From assembly GCF_030654605.1 (NCBI RefSeq), contig NZ_JAURXB010000169.1, positions 39,458 to 103,457 of the forward strand: DNA of 64,000 bases. Direction: 5' to 3'. Positions 46,017 through 55,384 of this stretch are shown here, one piece after another (position 1 is the stretch's first letter; every line of letters starts with the position of its first letter). The notes below the pieces were generated by a model. The model saw only the letters and a program-made list of their open reading frames with translations. It did no database searches and was not told the origin of the DNA. The stretch is from Bradyrhizobium sp. (GTDB lineage: Bacteria > Pseudomonadota > Alphaproteobacteria > Rhizobiales > Xanthobacteraceae). A program made the position numbers and the translations under genes.

Positions 46017-47162
46017 ATGACCCCAGAGAACAACAAAAAGACTGACATCCAAGCCGATTTCCTCCAACTCGCTCGCATTGCGTTGTCCGGCCGTCCTCAA
46101 GACGTACAGGTTATCCTACGCCGTGCCGCCAAGCGTTATCACGCTTTCGTGCCGCAATTTGCGGACGCGTTAACCGCGCTCTTGCATGAACTACCTTCAC
46201 ATGCTTCGCCCCTGCGGCAGCAAGCTGAAGTGCCGCTCCCCGTCGATATCGACTCGCGACTGCATCTCATGCGCGTCGAGGCAGAGCCATTCCTCGAACA
46301 TGAACCGGTCTTCGCGCCGGGTCTTGCAACTTCATTGCAGCAAATTGTCGAGGAACGTCGGAATCCGCAGGCGCTTGTCCGCGCCGGGCTCGATCCTATG
46401 CGGGCCGCGCTCTTTGTCGGCCCGCCAGGCGTCGGCAAGACAATGGCCGCGCGATGGTTAGCAAGGGAGCTGAAACGTCCACTCCTCATTCTCGACCTTG
46501 CCGCCGTCATGAGCAGCTTGCTTGGTCGAACCGGTAGCAACCTCCGTCATGTGCTTGAATATGCCAAGACCATTGATTGCATTCTGTTGCTGGACGAACT
46601 CGACGCGATCGCCAAGCGCCGCGACGACCATGGCGAGATTGGCGAACTGAAACGGCTTGTAACCGTGCTCATTCAGCAAATTGACGACTGGCCATCTTCC
46701 GGCGTTCTGCTCGCTGCGACTAATCACCCGGACCTTCTTGACCCGGCGATCTGGCGCCGGTTCGAGCTGCACATTGAATTTCCGCTTCCCGATCAGGATG
46801 CGATTAACAGCTTTATCGAAGGACGCCTCGGGCCGTATTTTCCTGCGACCAAAGCCTGGAGCCGCCTGCTAGCCCTCGCGTTCGCCGGGCGGTCCTTCAG
46901 CGACATCGAACGCGATTTGTCGACGGCGCGTCGTGGGGCAGCTTTAGGCGATGCGCCGCTCGAGGAACACCTTGCCGGTCTTTTGACGAACAAATCTCTT
47001 CCGAAGACGAGGCGCATTCATCTTGCCGCGGCCATCGTGAATCAAGGGCTTTTGTCACAACGTAAGGCCCGCGAACTAACGGGTATTGCCCGTGACACCA
47101 TTCGTGTTCGCGCCGCGCGTAAGCGCGTGCCGACACGCACTAAAAAGAGAGATTCATCATGA
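46017..47162 (+). CDS. AAA-family ATPase (IetA-like partner of a subtilisin-like protease)
   Basis: A 381-residue ATPase from the ATG at 46017. Its N-terminal domain (IQADFLQLARIALSGRPQDVQVILRRAAKRYHAFVP) resembles the helical head of AAA proteins paired with S8 proteases. Walker A is VGPPGVGKTMAA, Walker B is ILLLDELDAI, and the sensor/arginine finger region is AATNHPDLLDPAIWRRF. The end (LLSQRKARELTGIARDTIRVRAARKRVPTRTKKRD) is basic. Its stop overlaps the protease start (ATGA), so the two are made as a pair, as in the IetAS antiphage system. Confidence 0.9.
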   Translation: MTPENNKKTDIQADFLQLARIALSGRPQDVQVILRRAAKRYHAFVPQFADALTALLHELPSHASPLRQQAEVPLPVDIDSRLHLMRVEAEPFLEHEPVFAPGLATSLQQIVEERRNPQALVRAGLDPMRAALFVGPPGVGKTMAARWLARELKRPLLILDLAAVMSSLLGRTGSNLRHVLEYAKTIDCILLLDELDAIAKRRDDHGEIGELKRLVTVLIQQIDDWPSSGVLLAATNHPDLLDPAIWRRFELHIEFPLPDQDAINSFIEGRLGPYFPATKAWSRLLALAFAGRSFSDIERDLSTARRGAALGDAPLEEHLAGLLTNKSLPKTRRIHLAAAIVNQGLLSQRKARELTGIARDTIRVRAARKRVPTRTKKRDSS

Positions 47163-49384
47163 CGAAACGCAACTTCCTTTTAGGCAAGGGCGAGCGGCTT
47201 GTTGAAGATGTCGCCGGCGTGCGTGGCGGCGGGCCGAAAAGCCACCCTTATACGTTCAGGGAAGCCAGAGAGCGCATCGCGCCCATGCTGGCGCGCGTGG
47301 TGAGAGGTATCGACCAGTTACCCGATGCCGCCTGCCCAAACGACCGCGCCGTTGCGACGATCACCCTCAATCCTGAGTATATTGCCAAGTCGTACTTCCC
47401 TGAAAAACTGTTTGAGTCGGTTGGCTTGGAGCTGGTCGGTAGCCGCCCGCGGCGGATCACACCGGAAAAGCGCTCCAAGGGCCGCGAACCCGAAGAGACG
47501 ATCACAACTGAGTTGTTCGTGATGGGTCCGCGGTCAGCCTTTCGTGCCTGGCGCTCTTCGCTGCCGAATTTGCGCGAGGACGCTGTCACCGCCAGCGACC
47601 TGCCCACGATTGAGGAGGTCGCGGCACCGACTGCCCGCGACAAGATCAAAGGTCGGCTTCCGAAAAAGGGGAATGTCGTCCTTGAAGCTGTTCTTCACAG
47701 CGATGGCGGAAGCGGTGCGAATAGCGTCGTCACGCAATTCAAACACTACCTTGGCGAAATCGGGATTGATCAACCGCTGGACCGCCGCTTCGCCGCAGGT
47801 GGACTGTGCTTTGTGGAATTGGAGGCTCCGGTCGAACTAGCCGACCGCATCGCGACATTCACTCCCGTGCGGGCCTTGCGGCAAATGCCAACGCTGCGAA
47901 TTTTGCGTCCAAGCTTCCGGTCTTCACGCGTACCTATGGAAGCGATCCAATTACCCGATGCGGGCCCGATCGATCCGAAGATCCGTGTAGCGATTTTTGA
48001 CGGCGGATTTCCGAAGGGGCATCCGATCAGCAAGTGGGTTAAAGCTATCGAACCACCGGGCATCGGAAGCCCCCTGGATGACTTTCAGAAGCACGGTGTT
48101 GGCGTGTCATCCGCCTTCCTGTTCGGCCACATCGATCCGACCAAGCCGCTCCAGCGCCCCTATGCATCGGCCGATCATTACCGGGTTCTCGACAGGGCAG
48201 CGCTGGGCCAAAATCCTCACGAACTTTACGAAGTGCTTGGCCGTATCGATCAGGTTTTGGTCGAGAAGGATTATCAGTTTGTCAATTTAAGTATCGGCCC
48301 GCTTCTTCCGGTGGAGGATGATGATGTGCATGCGTGGACGGCCGTTATCGATGATCGTCTTTCGCGCGGTACGACACTTGCGACTATCGCCGTCGGCAAT
48401 GGGGGCGACGGATCTGCCAAGGATGGCTTGAACCGCATCCAGGTGCCAGCCGACTGCGTGAACGCCCTTGCGGTGGGAGCCTGCGATAGCCACGAGACAC
48501 CCTGGCAGCGGTGCACGTATAGCTCGGTTGGGCCCGGCCGCAGTCCCGGCGTCGTCAAACCGGACTTTGTTGAGTTCGGCGGCTGTCTACAGCGGCCTTT
48601 CATCGTTCTCAACGAAGGAAAAGCGTTTGGGCTCGAAGCGACCGAAGGGACCTCTTTCTCCGCGCCGTCCGTGCTGCGCCTCGGCGCAGGGCTGCGCGCG
48701 CATTTCGGTGATACGTTAAGCATACTGGCGATAAGGTCACTCCTGATCCACACGACAGAAGCGTCTGCCTCTCCCTGCGAAGAAATAGGGCGTGGTCGCG
48801 TCGCCCGTTCGGTGCAGGACATCGTTCTTTGCGACGATGACACCGTGCGGGTTGTTTACCAAGGCACCATCGCACCGACGCGCTATATTCGAGCGCCCAT
48901 TCCGATTCCGTCGGGCACCATTCCCGGCAAGGTCACCATCACCGCAACGCTGTGCTATCCAACCGGCGTTGATCCACACCACCCCGGCAACTATACGCGC
49001 GCCGGCCTTGAGCCAACTTTTAGGCCGCATGATCAGAAGCGCAAAGACCCCAAACAGGTGCACGCTGATAGCAAGAGTTTCTTTGGCAAGACACAAAGCG
49101 GCTTGATGGAGGACGAACTACGCCGTGACGCGTGGAAATGGGAAAACTGCCTGCACACGCGCGTTTCATTTCTCGGAAAGACCCTTCGTAATCCCGTACT
49201 CGATATTCACTATAACGCGCGCCAGGACGGCCGTAATTTTGCGCCGAAAGAAGAGTTGCCTTACGCCCTTGTTATCAGTGTCCACGCGAAGCATCTTGGC
49301 GATCTCTACGACAAGGTGGTGCGGAAATACGCCCGGCAGCTCGAAGCCCTGCGTCCTGTTGTTGAGATCCCGATTGATGTGTAG
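47159..49384 (+). CDS. Subtilisin-like (S8) serine protease, IetS-like
   Basis: A 741-residue protein without a signal peptide, so cytoplasmic. The catalytic triad can be placed: Asp in RVAIFDGGFPKGHP, His in FQKHGVGVSSAFLFG, Ser in ATEGTSFSAPSVLRLGAGL. The oxyanion Asn is probably in AVGNGGDGS. The roughly 270 residues before the protease core and the 180 after it are additional domains without known motifs. In IetAS-type pairs the protease is toxic and released on infection. Here it follows the ubiquitin-like operon on the same strand, and a link between the two is a hypothesis. Confidence 0.92.
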   Translation: MTKRNFLLGKGERLVEDVAGVRGGGPKSHPYTFREARERIAPMLARVVRGIDQLPDAACPNDRAVATITLNPEYIAKSYFPEKLFESVGLELVGSRPRRITPEKRSKGREPEETITTELFVMGPRSAFRAWRSSLPNLREDAVTASDLPTIEEVAAPTARDKIKGRLPKKGNVVLEAVLHSDGGSGANSVVTQFKHYLGEIGIDQPLDRRFAAGGLCFVELEAPVELADRIATFTPVRALRQMPTLRILRPSFRSSRVPMEAIQLPDAGPIDPKIRVAIFDGGFPKGHPISKWVKAIEPPGIGSPLDDFQKHGVGVSSAFLFGHIDPTKPLQRPYASADHYRVLDRAALGQNPHELYEVLGRIDQVLVEKDYQFVNLSIGPLLPVEDDDVHAWTAVIDDRLSRGTTLATIAVGNGGDGSAKDGLNRIQVPADCVNALAVGACDSHETPWQRCTYSSVGPGRSPGVVKPDFVEFGGCLQRPFIVLNEGKAFGLEATEGTSFSAPSVLRLGAGLRAHFGDTLSILAIRSLLIHTTEASASPCEEIGRGRVARSVQDIVLCDDDTVRVVYQGTIAPTRYIRAPIPIPSGTIPGKVTITATLCYPTGVDPHHPGNYTRAGLEPTFRPHDQKRKDPKQVHADSKSFFGKTQSGLMEDELRRDAWKWENCLHTRVSFLGKTLRNPVLDIHYNARQDGRNFAPKEELPYALVISVHAKHLGDLYDKVVRKYARQLEALRPVVEIPIDV

Positions 49385-49399
49385 GCCGTGTGTGATCCC

Positions 49400-52300
49400 T
49401 TATTCGCTAAGGTCAATGCCTTCAGCGAGGCCGGCATCTGGCGCACTGTAACCCTGCGGCGTAAATGGCATGCGCGGTGGTGCCGTACGCCACATCAGCT
49501 CGACTTCATCGGCAGTCAGGCCATAGGCCTGATTTACCAAATCGGACAAGCGGCGTTCCGAAGCGAGCACCTCCAAACGCATGTTTCTCGCCGGTTCAAC
49601 CGTAGTGGCATATTCGCGCTTCAGTTCCGCAAGCTGAGCAACAGACAGCTTCCGTTTTTTCGGTATGAAGTCCCGAACGGCGCTTAAAAAGCGATCCGCA
49701 TCGAGCAACGAAGCCGACAGCAGCGCTGGCTTCAATCCCCTCAGCTCAAACTCGAGCCTGAGCCACTCAGCCAAATTGTGGTCCGCGACCTGGTACTGCT
49801 CCACCAGAGTGGATGAACGTGCGACAAGGATGCCGACCTCTTCCCGCGCAGCTTCATCCAGTGGCGCGACAGGATAGGATTCCATGAAGGACGTAAAGAA
49901 CCGCAAGGCTTCGTCTTTGCCATGCTGGGCTTTCCTCCAAGCATACCACCAGCCGATCGGCGCGTTGAGCGATGCTGCGACATCGGGTGCAGCGGATGGC
50001 AGAAAATAGCAGGTGTTGTTCGTAAAGCGTCCACGTGTGTCTACGAGGAACGACGGCGTCCACGCTATATCAACGTATAGCGTCTTCGGAGCATCAAACG
50101 ACGCGTAGTAGGCACAGGGCCGCAATTCCCACCAATACCGGCCTTGATCTTCACGGTGGCGCAGCCCTTTTGGGCGACCGCCTCGGGGGTCGGGAATCTC
50201 TTCGAAAACCTTGAAATGGCGGTACAGCGCGGGATATGTCGCCTCAAAAATCCGTTCCGCTGACGGTTCGTCGGGCGCGCTCGCCCAGGGCCAGGGATGA
50301 TCGCTGCTCGATTTCATCACGATCATGAAGAGACCGGTATCCGGGCAAGACCAACGCGAGATGTCTTGGCCGCGCAAGTACGGCCGGAACAGGCTGGCGG
50401 ACTCTGGGGACGCGCTGATAAGTCGGTCACGCGTGGGCGCATCAACGATAAAGGCTTCGTTGTAACCGGTCTTGATACCGTAGAGAGGATCGGCGCCTAT
50501 GACTGCCTTCAGTGGCTGCCCGCGCTCCCGGACTTTGTTCAGCAGCGCAATGCCTTCGGGCCGGTCGAGGACCCACGTCTCGCGCGTGAAGTGAAGCCGC
50601 GGCAGAAGGAAATTGTACGCAGGGTTTGCGACGGCTTGCTCAAGGTTTTTGTCCGGGACGTCGTCACGCGGCATCGAACACACCACGGTGTTCTCCGGTG
50701 GTAAGGCTTCAGTCGGCTTTTGGAGGACGAGTACCGAAGGGAATACGTCGGCATCGGGAAAGAATTTCTTGGCGTGGCCAAAATCTGCAACGAATTCGAC
50801 CCAAGCCTTTGTTTCAAACATTGTGCGCAGCCGTTCCGCATAATCGGCACGCATCCATTTGTTCGTTACGACATACGACAGCCGCCCGCCGGGCTTGAGA
50901 AGCTTCAGGCCTTGTTCGTAGAAGTAAACGTACAGGTCAGCTTGGCCGGCAAAGGTCTCGTAAAATTCTTCGAGAGCGGCCTTATACGGGCGGATTAGCT
51001 CTTGCCTTACATACGGTGGGTTGCCGATCACGGCGTGAAAGCCACCCCGGAGATCCAGGCTCTCCCATTGTGTCCAGACACCAGGAAACGCGACTTGCCA
51101 GTTGTGAAAGGCTTCCTTGAGCACCAGTGCCCGCGCGCGCAACAAAATACCCGCAAACCGGCTTGCATTGGCCTTCCCCGAGGCGGGAATCTGATCAAGC
51201 ACGTCTCTTGATTGAGCAGTTCCGCCATTTTCCAGCGGCAGACCAAGCGTGAGACGCCCGCGCGCAATGTCGAAGGGGTCTCCATACTGGCCATCAAGCC
51301 AGCTCTTTACGGATGTTTCGTCGGCCTTGTCGAGCTTCAGCCAGTCGAGCGCATAAAGCAGCTTCACGAAGCTGTTGAACGGGCGCGTCTCGCTTTCGAT
51401 GCCATCGAACAGCGTCTTGGATTGATGCACTTCCGCAATATCAATGTCGTTCACTCGCTCCAGCTTCTGCATCGCGAGCGCTTGAGCCATGGCCTTTTGG
51501 ATAGGCTCATTTATCAGAAGCTGACCACCCCAACCCGTAAGGCGATCCATCGCCTCCCTTATCCAAAAACCGAACAAGGAGTTGCCGCAACGAAGATGAT
51601 GGTCAAGAAATGAAAGCGGTGCGCCTACTGTGAAGGTATGAAGCCACAGAGCAACTTTCGCCAACTCTACGGCCATCGGATTCTTATCGACACCGTAAAT
51701 GCAGCGCTTGAGGATCGTTCGCCTCACAATGTGCCGGTCATCGAGATGCTCAACCACGAAGGGCCATTTGTGAAGAGTGGCTTGGCGGATGATATCGACG
51801 CGTGTCTGTTCGATGCTCGCGACGACCGGTGAACGATATGGCTTGTCGCTCCAATCGACGACCAATTCAGCTTCAGCAATGGAAGCGAGGGCCTTATCGG
51901 CGAGGTAATCCACGAGGTTGACGAGGAAGTGACCCGAACCCATCGCAGGATCGCAAATACGCAGTTCAAGAATTTGAAGGGCGGGATCAAAGCCCTGGAG
52001 AAGTGCAAGTCGGCTGTCGACGGGCCGTTTGTCTTTTGCAAGCTTGGCAGCTTCTGCCCTAAACGTCGCGAGACGCTCCTTGATAAACGGACCGACTGAC
52101 TTTTCGATGATGAGCGAAACGAGACTATCGGGCGTGTAGTAGCTGCCCGATTCATGACGGGCCGTGTCGTCTGCGTCAACGACGACGGTGTCACTCGTGG
52201 GATCGTATCGAAGCCCGTATTCAAGGGTGCGTTCGTAGATTGTGCCGAGCTGCTGGACACCAAGATCACGATAGTTGATGTAGCGAAATACTCCGGGCGC

Positions 52301-53527
52301 TTCTTCTCGGTGCGAAAGCTTGAAGATCAAATGCGCGATAACGGCGTCAGGAAGTTCGATCCCGGCAAGTAGCGAAGCGCTGTCGCGGGCAAACAGTCCA
52401 CCGTTATAGGGCGGTATGCCGAGCGCATCGTCGCCTTCCGAGATTGCCGTGAATACTGCCGTCAGCTTGGGCCAGAACGTGGCAATTGTGGAGGAGAACA
52501 CCAGCCCTCTGGCCAAGCGATCCGCGATCTCCCCGCGCATGGTCGTTAGCGAGTAGGATTTATAAGGCTCTTGCCTGTCCGGGAGAAGTTCACGGTCTTC
52601 CGCGTACACCACGAAAAGAAGCCGATAAAGAAGAATGAGGGAACTTTGACGGACGCTCTCAAGGTAGGGCGCGTCGATTGCCGCCGGGCGATTACGGTCG
52701 TGACGATGTATGGCCGCGACGAGACCCGGATACAGGTCGTGAAAGACAAGATGGGAGAGATCACGAGTGACTCTTGCTTCCCAAATCTTTCCTTCGTCCC
52801 GCGCCAGGTCATGGAAAGTTCGCGCACCGTCAACCGGGAGGAATGCTTGCTTGCGAAACATCAACGCAAACAGCCGCAGACAATGAAGAGGTGTCAGGAG
52901 CGGATTGGCGCGTTCGACGAGATCGAGCTCGTGGCCGGGTAGTTCGAGAGCCTTGCCCAGATCGATCTCGAAAAAGTCCTCGGAGACGGAAAGCGCGCCT
53001 TGGAAATAGAGACGCCATTTGACGCCGTTTGTCAGAATTCCGAGCCGCACCTTGCCGGAGGTCTGAATATCTACTCGGCTCAGGTATTGCAGCATTTGGT
53101 TGGAAGGCACGCCTTCTTCGTGCGCTTCGCTTTTGTCGGATCGATCAAGGGCGCGCGCCCAGCGCTTTGCTTCTACGACAGCCAGGCCATGCTGATAGCG
53201 TTTCCAATGATCTTTCTCCGCGACCGCGCTATTCCGGGCTTGCTCGTTTGCAAACAGCAGGGCGTCCGGGACCTGCTTGCGGCCTTTTGATGAAAGGATC
53301 TGTTGAACCTCGATATCGTTCCAGCCAAGAAGCTCCAGGACTGGGTAGATCAACGTTTTCTCAGTTTGTGCTTCGTTCGGGCGGTGAACCGCCAGCAAAC
53401 TCTGCACGCTCTTGAGCGCCTTCTCTCTCAAGTCGATAACGTCGGCATCAGGAAGCGCCAACCATTCATGGCTGCGCGTGATGCCTTCGAGGAGGTAATC
53501 GCGTGTGAAGAGGTTGCCGGCGATCAA
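49400..53527 (-). CDS. Type IIG restriction-methylation enzyme (Eco57I/MmeI-like)
   Basis: A single 1375-residue polypeptide with restriction and methylation activities. The N-terminal 200 residues look like a PD-(D/E)xK nuclease (VPDALLFANEQ ... LAVVEAKRWAR, with the E-x-K). Methylase motif I is DPAMGSGHFLVNLVDYLADK, motif IV is AVIGNPPYVRQELIRPY, and other N6-adenine motifs are in between. The C-terminal half holds target recognition segments (GQDISRWSCPDTGLF ... IGWWYAWRKAQHGKDEALRFF). The start is a TTG with GAAGG eight bases upstream. It is convergent with the S8 protease, 15 bp apart. No separate specificity gene is needed. Confidence 0.93.
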   Translation of the reverse strand: MIAGNLFTRDYLLEGITRSHEWLALPDADVIDLREKALKSVQSLLAVHRPNEAQTEKTLIYPVLELLGWNDIEVQQILSSKGRKQVPDALLFANEQARNSAVAEKDHWKRYQHGLAVVEAKRWARALDRSDKSEAHEEGVPSNQMLQYLSRVDIQTSGKVRLGILTNGVKWRLYFQGALSVSEDFFEIDLGKALELPGHELDLVERANPLLTPLHCLRLFALMFRKQAFLPVDGARTFHDLARDEGKIWEARVTRDLSHLVFHDLYPGLVAAIHRHDRNRPAAIDAPYLESVRQSSLILLYRLLFVVYAEDRELLPDRQEPYKSYSLTTMRGEIADRLARGLVFSSTIATFWPKLTAVFTAISEGDDALGIPPYNGGLFARDSASLLAGIELPDAVIAHLIFKLSHREEAPGVFRYINYRDLGVQQLGTIYERTLEYGLRYDPTSDTVVVDADDTARHESGSYYTPDSLVSLIIEKSVGPFIKERLATFRAEAAKLAKDKRPVDSRLALLQGFDPALQILELRICDPAMGSGHFLVNLVDYLADKALASIAEAELVVDWSDKPYRSPVVASIEQTRVDIIRQATLHKWPFVVEHLDDRHIVRRTILKRCIYGVDKNPMAVELAKVALWLHTFTVGAPLSFLDHHLRCGNSLFGFWIREAMDRLTGWGGQLLINEPIQKAMAQALAMQKLERVNDIDIAEVHQSKTLFDGIESETRPFNSFVKLLYALDWLKLDKADETSVKSWLDGQYGDPFDIARGRLTLGLPLENGGTAQSRDVLDQIPASGKANASRFAGILLRARALVLKEAFHNWQVAFPGVWTQWESLDLRGGFHAVIGNPPYVRQELIRPYKAALEEFYETFAGQADLYVYFYEQGLKLLKPGGRLSYVVTNKWMRADYAERLRTMFETKAWVEFVADFGHAKKFFPDADVFPSVLVLQKPTEALPPENTVVCSMPRDDVPDKNLEQAVANPAYNFLLPRLHFTRETWVLDRPEGIALLNKVRERGQPLKAVIGADPLYGIKTGYNEAFIVDAPTRDRLISASPESASLFRPYLRGQDISRWSCPDTGLFMIVMKSSSDHPWPWASAPDEPSAERIFEATYPALYRHFKVFEEIPDPRGGRPKGLRHREDQGRYWWELRPCAYYASFDAPKTLYVDIAWTPSFLVDTRGRFTNNTCYFLPSAAPDVAASLNAPIGWWYAWRKAQHGKDEALRFFTSFMESYPVAPLDEAAREEVGILVARSSTLVEQYQVADHNLAEWLRLEFELRGLKPALLSASLLDADRFLSAVRDFIPKKRKLSVAQLAELKREYATTVEPARNMRLEVLASERRLSDLVNQAYGLTADEVELMWRTAPPRMPFTPQGYSAPDAGLAEGIDLSE

Positions 53528-53782
53528 GAATAAAGCCTTCGTGTCGATTTTGCCGGGCGCGAACCTGAAAAGCCGACAGTGGCTGGTCCAAGGGCATCGA
53601 TACGATGGCCCATGCGGCGCTTCGGCACCAAGGCCGCCTGCTTCAGGCTAACGTAGCGCTACCCCTGAATCGACACCTCGGCGACCGGCGGGAAAGTGAA
53701 TTCATAGTGCCGCCACCGCATTGATTTCTCAAGCGATTTCTATGGTAAGAAGCAGCGCTACACGAGATGTTCCCCAAGGAAA

Positions 53783-54358
53783 TCAATCGACGTGATGCCG
53801 ACTAACCGGCAAATCACTCCTGGGCCGGTATCGGCGGAAAAAGTCCCGCCAGAACCGTACGACGACCTCGATTACATGGGTCGCCGGCAGCCAACGCGTC
53901 TCACCGTCACTTTCACCGAGATCGATGACAAGATAGCCTTGGCCGTTCGCGCCGACAGGCAAGGAGCCGCTGACATACCGGATTGGCCCGTTCCAGGCGC
54001 CCATCTCGAAGCCGGCATTTTCCTGATCTAACGCAAAGGGCAGCGCGGCGACACGATAGCTGTCAAAACCGCGATTGCGGTCGAAGTGCTTCGCGCCGTT
54101 GGCTAGACTCTGAACAAAGCCGAACCAGACACAACTCGCGTGAAGCCATTTCACATAGCTGTCTTTGTCGCGAATGCCGAGAGCCGCCTTAACTGCTTCG
54201 TCACGTTTCAGCCAATCGCCCCAAACCCACTCGTGCAAGTGATAGGCCGTCATAGCACAGTGAAGCGCCCGGCGTGCCGAATGCGGCTCGGCCATCAAGT
54301 CGTCAAAATCATTGACGAGTGACGCGTAAAAGTCTTCTGAGCTTGCGATATCAAACAT
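53783..54358 (-). CDS. Protein of unknown function, island-associated
   Basis: A 191-residue soluble protein. The front half is helical (EDFYASLVNDFDDLMAEPHSARRALHCAMTAYHLHEWVWGDWLKRDEAVKAALG), and CVWFGFVQSLANGAKHFDRNRG follows. The back half is beta-rich (GYLVIDLGESDGETRWLPATHVIEVVVRFWRDFFRRY). The helical H-L-H-E-W pattern is similar to HEPN-like or phage-defence accessory proteins, but I cannot assign a family. It is separated by 255 bp from the type IIG gene. Confidence 0.7.
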   Translation of the reverse strand: MFDIASSEDFYASLVNDFDDLMAEPHSARRALHCAMTAYHLHEWVWGDWLKRDEAVKAALGIRDKDSYVKWLHASCVWFGFVQSLANGAKHFDRNRGFDSYRVAALPFALDQENAGFEMGAWNGPIRYVSGSLPVGANGQGYLVIDLGESDGETRWLPATHVIEVVVRFWRDFFRRYRPRSDLPVSRHHVD

Positions 54359-54373
54359 GGCTCACTGTTATCG

Positions 54374-54562
54374 TCATTTTTTCGGTCCATAGATCATATC
54401 ATCGGTAAGCGCCGTCGACATGACGCGGCGTGTTTCACAAGGCCCGTGCCGGCGCCTCGGGTTGCCGGGATAGACCGGCATACTGCCGATAATCTCCCGC
54501 ATCGCGCGGACAAACGCGATGATCGCCGCCTGGTTGGTGGGGAGGCTGTAGAGATTGCACAT
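54374..54562 (-). pseudogene. SOS-response-associated peptidase (SRAP/YedK) remnant
   Basis: It starts MCNLYSLPTNQAAIIAFVRAMREIIGSMPVYPGNP, matching the N terminus of SRAP including the catalytic Cys2. After about 35 residues the frame departs into unrelated sequence and ends at residue 62, where intact members are above 200 residues. The conserved Asn, Glu and His sites are absent. It is probably a decayed gene. Confidence 0.8.
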
Positions 54563-54786
54563 GGCCCAAATTTAGGGGCGAGGCCTTTATCCGCCGAACG
54601 GGCAGGCCGATTGGCTTGGCAGACACTCATCTTAAGTGAGGCGACACCCCGAAAATCTCGCGGGGAGGGCGATTCCCCTGCCGCTCGGGTTCCAGCACAC
54701 TGGAACGCCTGCTAGGCCGTTGGATTCCATGGTCTTTCTGGAAAACACAAATTGTTGTTGCCGCGAGCGCCGAGGCCCCCTATATG

Positions 54787-54810
54787 TATCTCATCAACTG
54801 CAGTGAGATA
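54787..54810 (+). promoter_or_regulatory. Inverted repeat directly before the STAS-like gene
   Basis: TATCTCA at 54787-54793 and TGAGATA at 54804-54810 flank a 10-bp spacer. The right arm ends one base before the ATG at 54812. It could be the operator for the gene product, whose C-terminal half looks like a helix-turn-helix. Confidence 0.55.
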
Positions 54811-54811
54811 A

Positions 54812-55384
54812 ATGAAGACAGTCACTCTCCCCATGCTTCGCCCCGGTGTTGACCCCATCCTTGCGGGCCGGCTCTCAGGCAAACGCGCCTTCGTGGCAAC
54901 CCTCGAACAGTTCCCGGAATTGGCCGAACCCGCGCTCGTGGTGCTCGACTTCACCGGGGTGGATCTGGCGACGTCCTCCTACCTCAGCGAGGTGCTCGTG
55001 CCGCTCCGCGATCATCTCCGTCTGCGCCGCCAGCCCGGCTACGCCGTCGCGGCGAACCTTTCCGAAAAGGTGCGCGAGGAGATCGAGGAACTGCTGCGCC
55101 GGTCGGGCGATGCCTTCCTCACCTGCGCCACCGACGCCTCGGGCCGGATCACGGACGTGCAGCTCTGCGGCAAGCTCGACGACAAGCTTCAGGAAACGTT
55201 GCTGCTTGTCAGCCGCAAACGCGAAACCACCGCCGCGCAGCTCTACGAGGAATCCCGCACCATCGACATGGTCGGCGCGACGGCCTGGAACAACCGCCTC
55301 GCATCCTTGGCGGCCAAGAGCCTCGTTGTGGAAATTTTGCAGGGCCGCACCAAGAAGTACCGGCCCGTTCTGGAGGTTGCCTGA
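54812..55384 (+). CDS. STAS-like (DUF4325) protein with C-terminal winged-helix-like part
   Basis: A 190-residue protein. The first 115 residues fit the STAS-like domain (KRAFVATLEQFPELAEPALVVLDFTGVDLATSSYLSEVLVPLRDHLRL). The last 65 residues (ETTAAQLYEESRTIDMVGATAWNNRLASLAAKSLVVEILQGRTKKYRPVLE) resemble a winged helix. STAS-like proteins often pair with GHKL ATPases in anti-sigma-type switches, and one is encoded convergently at 56836. Its stop overlaps the next ATG (TGATG). Confidence 0.85.
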   Translation: MKTVTLPMLRPGVDPILAGRLSGKRAFVATLEQFPELAEPALVVLDFTGVDLATSSYLSEVLVPLRDHLRLRRQPGYAVAANLSEKVREEIEELLRRSGDAFLTCATDASGRITDVQLCGKLDDKLQETLLLVSRKRETTAAQLYEESRTIDMVGATAWNNRLASLAAKSLVVEILQGRTKKYRPVLEVA

